Shown here: piece by piece, positions 62,359-64,000 of the stretch
How the letters are laid out: every line of letters starts with the position of its first letter
Numbering within the stretch: the stretch's first letter is position 1
Source: Balneolaceae bacterium UBA3186
GTDB taxonomy: Bacteria > Bacteroidota > Rhodothermia > Balneolales > Balneolaceae
Reading direction: 5' to 3'
DNA: 64,000 bases
Assembly: GCA_002364085.1 (NCBI GenBank)
Contig: DEXK01000011.1
Coordinates: 143,863-207,862 of the forward strand
Program-made: the position numbers and the translations under genes
The notes under the pieces: model-generated
What the model saw: the letters and a program-made list of their open reading frames with translations, nothing else
Databases searched by the model: none
What the model was told of the DNA's origin: nothing

Positions 62359-63518
62359 TCAGCCAGTTCCTTTAAAAGTTTATCCAGATGTTCTTTTGTG
62401 TGCTTTACTGAAAGTGTAATTCGTAGTCTTGAAGCATCTTTCTCCACCGTAGGTGGACGAATAGATGAAACCCATAATCCTTTTTCTTTCAACTGATTAG
62501 ATAATTCAACTGTTTCCTTCTCATCCCCAATAATGACCGGTATTATTTGGCTGTCTGAAGCAGCAGTATCGAAGCCAAGTTTTTGAATTTCAGTCCTTAC
62601 ATACTCTACATTATTCATCAACTGAGTTCTTTCCTGATCCATTTCGGGAATCAGATCAAGAGCAGCATCAATGGCTCCAATCACATTAGGCGGAAGTGAA
62701 GTTGAATAAATAAATCCACCTGCAAAATTGATCAGGTAGTCTTTCATTTCTTTTGAACAAAGAGCATAAGCACCAAACGATCCAAAAGCTTTTCCAAACG
62801 TGCCCAAGGAAATATCTATCCCTTCCTTTCTGAAGTTCAACCCCAGACCTTTTTCTCCAAGAACCCCAACCGCATGAGCATCATCAGAATAAAGTAAAGC
62901 ACTATACTTTTCAGAAATCTCAATCAATCGATCGATATCATTTCGATCCCCATCCATACTGAAAACCGTTTCTGAAACGATCCAGATTCGATTGTAACGA
63001 TCGCTGCCTGCACTCTTGAGTAATTCCTCAAGATGATCATAGTTATTGTGCTCAAAGCGTTTAAAAGCAGCCCTACTGAGGATAGCTCCCTGAATCAGGC
63101 TGTTATGGATTTTTTTATCAGCAATGATCAAAGAATTTCGATCTGCTAGTGCGGGAAGGATACTCGTATTTGCCTGAAAGCCCGAATTAAATAGAATGGC
63201 TTCTTCTGCATTAAATAATTTAGCCAGTTTTTTCTCCAGTTCTGAATGAATTGAAAGTGTGCCTGTTACTAATCTGGAAGCACCAGAACCTACTCCATAC
63301 TTAGAAGAATATTCATTTGATCTTTTTATCAACTCAGGATGGTGGCTGAGCCCCAAATAATCATTAGAGGAGAAGTTTATGTACTCAGCATCATCATTTT
63401 TGATAATGTGAGCACCTCCCTGATTCTCCAGTGGCTTTAAAGTACGAAACTGATGCTCTTGCTTACGTTTCTCAAGAGCATCGTTTATAAAAGAATGTTT
63501 GTCTTTTTTTTCACTCAA
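62343..63518 (-). CDS. bioF: 8-amino-7-oxononanoate synthase
   Basis: This 391-residue PLP enzyme has FSSNDYLGLSHHPELI, GSGASRLVTGTLSIHSELEKKLA, DDAHAVGVLG and the PLP lysine region SLGTFGKAFGSFGA. It condenses pimeloyl-ACP with alanine to form KAPA. It overlaps the esterase gene by 16 bp and begins directly behind the DUF4837 gene. Confidence 0.94.
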   Translation of the reverse strand: MSEKKDKHSFINDALEKRKQEHQFRTLKPLENQGGAHIIKNDDAEYINFSSNDYLGLSHHPELIKRSNEYSSKYGVGSGASRLVTGTLSIHSELEKKLAKLFNAEEAILFNSGFQANTSILPALADRNSLIIADKKIHNSLIQGAILSRAAFKRFEHNNYDHLEELLKSAGSDRYNRIWIVSETVFSMDGDRNDIDRLIEISEKYSALLYSDDAHAVGVLGEKGLGLNFRKEGIDISLGTFGKAFGSFGAYALCSKEMKDYLINFAGGFIYSTSLPPNVIGAIDAALDLIPEMDQERTQLMNNVEYVRTEIQKLGFDTAASDSQIIPVIIGDEKETVELSNQLKEKGLWVSSIRPPTVEKDASRLRITLSVKHTKEHLDKLLKELADWKRK

Positions 63519-64000
63519 TTAGCTGGATCGTTGATTCCAGGTTGAATCACTCTCAAATGTTCTACCCATAGCTCTGAATTGACGAATAAAAGGGAGCTTC
63601 TTCCTCACCGATGGAGCGAATTGTGAATATTCGATCATAAATAACCGGTTTGTAGCCGGATCATAATAGGTGAAATTTACAAAAGGTCCGCCCATAGCTG
63701 CGTTTGTCATTGTCCACCAACCCTGGGTTTCGTAAGCCAAATAACGCCCTTTTTGAAAGCTGTTTACTCTCATTTTAATTCGGTCATTATACTCGGTAGT
63801 TACATATTTTTCTTCTGTGCTGCCTTTTATGTATTGCTGATTAAGAGAATCTCGTGTTGCATTGATCCAATCGGAATCAAGAAAATTGATATCTGTCACA
63901 TCATCTTTCCACCAAACCCAAAACCATCGGTCATTGATCTCGAGATTTCTACGGAATGAAAGAAAGTCACTGGTATCTATTCGGGCTATATAATCATGCT
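63519..64000 (-). CDS. DUF4837 family protein, N-terminus beyond window
   Basis: The visible part (about 160 C-terminal residues) matches the C-terminal half of DUF4837 (NDRWFWVWWKDDVTDINFLD, GRYLAYETQGWWTMTNAAMGGPFVNFTYYD and PATNRLFMIEYSQFAP). The reading frame is open to the window edge, so the GTG near 63899 is not the real start. The family is a Bacteroidota envelope lipoprotein of unknown function. It is directly upstream of bioF (no gap). Confidence 0.75.
   Translation of the reverse strand, partial: HDYIARIDTSDFLSFRRNLEINDRWFWVWWKDDVTDINFLDSDWINATRDSLNQQYIKGSTEEKYVTTEYNDRIKMRVNSFQKGRYLAYETQGWWTMTNAAMGGPFVNFTYYDPATNRLFMIEYSQFAPSVRKKLPFIRQFRAMGRTFESDSTWNQRSS

Noticed and set aside
63519..63899. 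Short separate gene beginning at GTG 63899
   Set aside because: The frame stays open upstream to the window edge and the upstream residues continue the DUF4837 pattern, so it is a cut-off larger gene.

Overview
The window looks like chromosome of an AT-rich Gram-negative bacterium of the Bacteroidota/FCB group. The best guess is a marine Balneolota/Rhodothermota-type lineage, but no 16S gene is present to settle this. The clues are: Bacteroidota-style promoters (TTG or TTTG, then 17-20 nt, then TAnnTTTG) before the tRNA-Leu gene, recC, the suf operon and a lipoprotein gene; families common in that group (DUF2480, DUF4837, DUF4920); many lipoproteins with a lipobox Cys; and two genes that appear to start with TTG.

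Left part (1-9.7 kb, minus strand): a compact type IV pilus-like assembly locus. It reads, in transcription order, two small pilin-like proteins, PilC/GspF, PilB/GspE, a cyclic-nucleotide-binding-fold protein, PilT, a PilM-PilN fusion, a PilO-PilP fusion, and a secretin cut by the window edge. The pilins have an odd N-terminus (MGQQQL) with no long leader and no Glu5. An intrinsic terminator sits between the two pilin genes.

10-24 kb is mixed: an MFS transporter, an Ig-repeat lipoprotein, a degraded AAA+ protein, a MATE exporter, an eIF1/SUI1 protein, a phage-type metallopeptidase, small envelope proteins, a lipoprotein alkaline phosphatase, a DEAD-box helicase, an FKBP isomerase and an Ala/Ser-rich lipoprotein. 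23-32.4 kb holds a recC-recB-recD operon with overlapping genes, preceded by a ParA/ribbon-helix-helix pair. 32.6-37.9 kb holds a thioesterase, an Hpt protein, an OmpR-type two-component pair, galE, tRNA-Leu(CAA), a YqaE-like peptide and an aldo/keto reductase.

38-47 kb: an SDR, an RDD/zinc-ribbon protein, a 0.7-kb nest of repeats built partly from copies of the 3' end of the neighbouring DUF2480 gene, and a complete SUF iron-sulfur operon (sufB-C-D-S-nfu-sufA). 47-55.2 kb (minus strand): an MFS exporter, greA, NUDIX, an outer-membrane barrel, ackA, a pseudo-caspase lipoprotein, an EamA transporter and pta, so the acetate kinase/phosphotransacetylase pair flanks two other envelope genes. 55.2-58.8 kb: a TrmH-family methyltransferase, repeat-rich spacers and small unknown genes. 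58.8-64 kb: a biotin operon (bioF, a BioH-like esterase, bioC, bioD, bioA) after a DUF4837 gene that runs off the window.

Dispersed non-coding repeats (hairpin elements, 25-bp inverted repeats, AACCCTG palindromes) were seen only from about 37.9 kb rightward. The most unusual items are the condensed pilus machinery with atypical pilins, the pseudo-caspase in the ackA-pta operon, the degraded AAA+ protein, and the layered duplications beside the DUF2480 gene.
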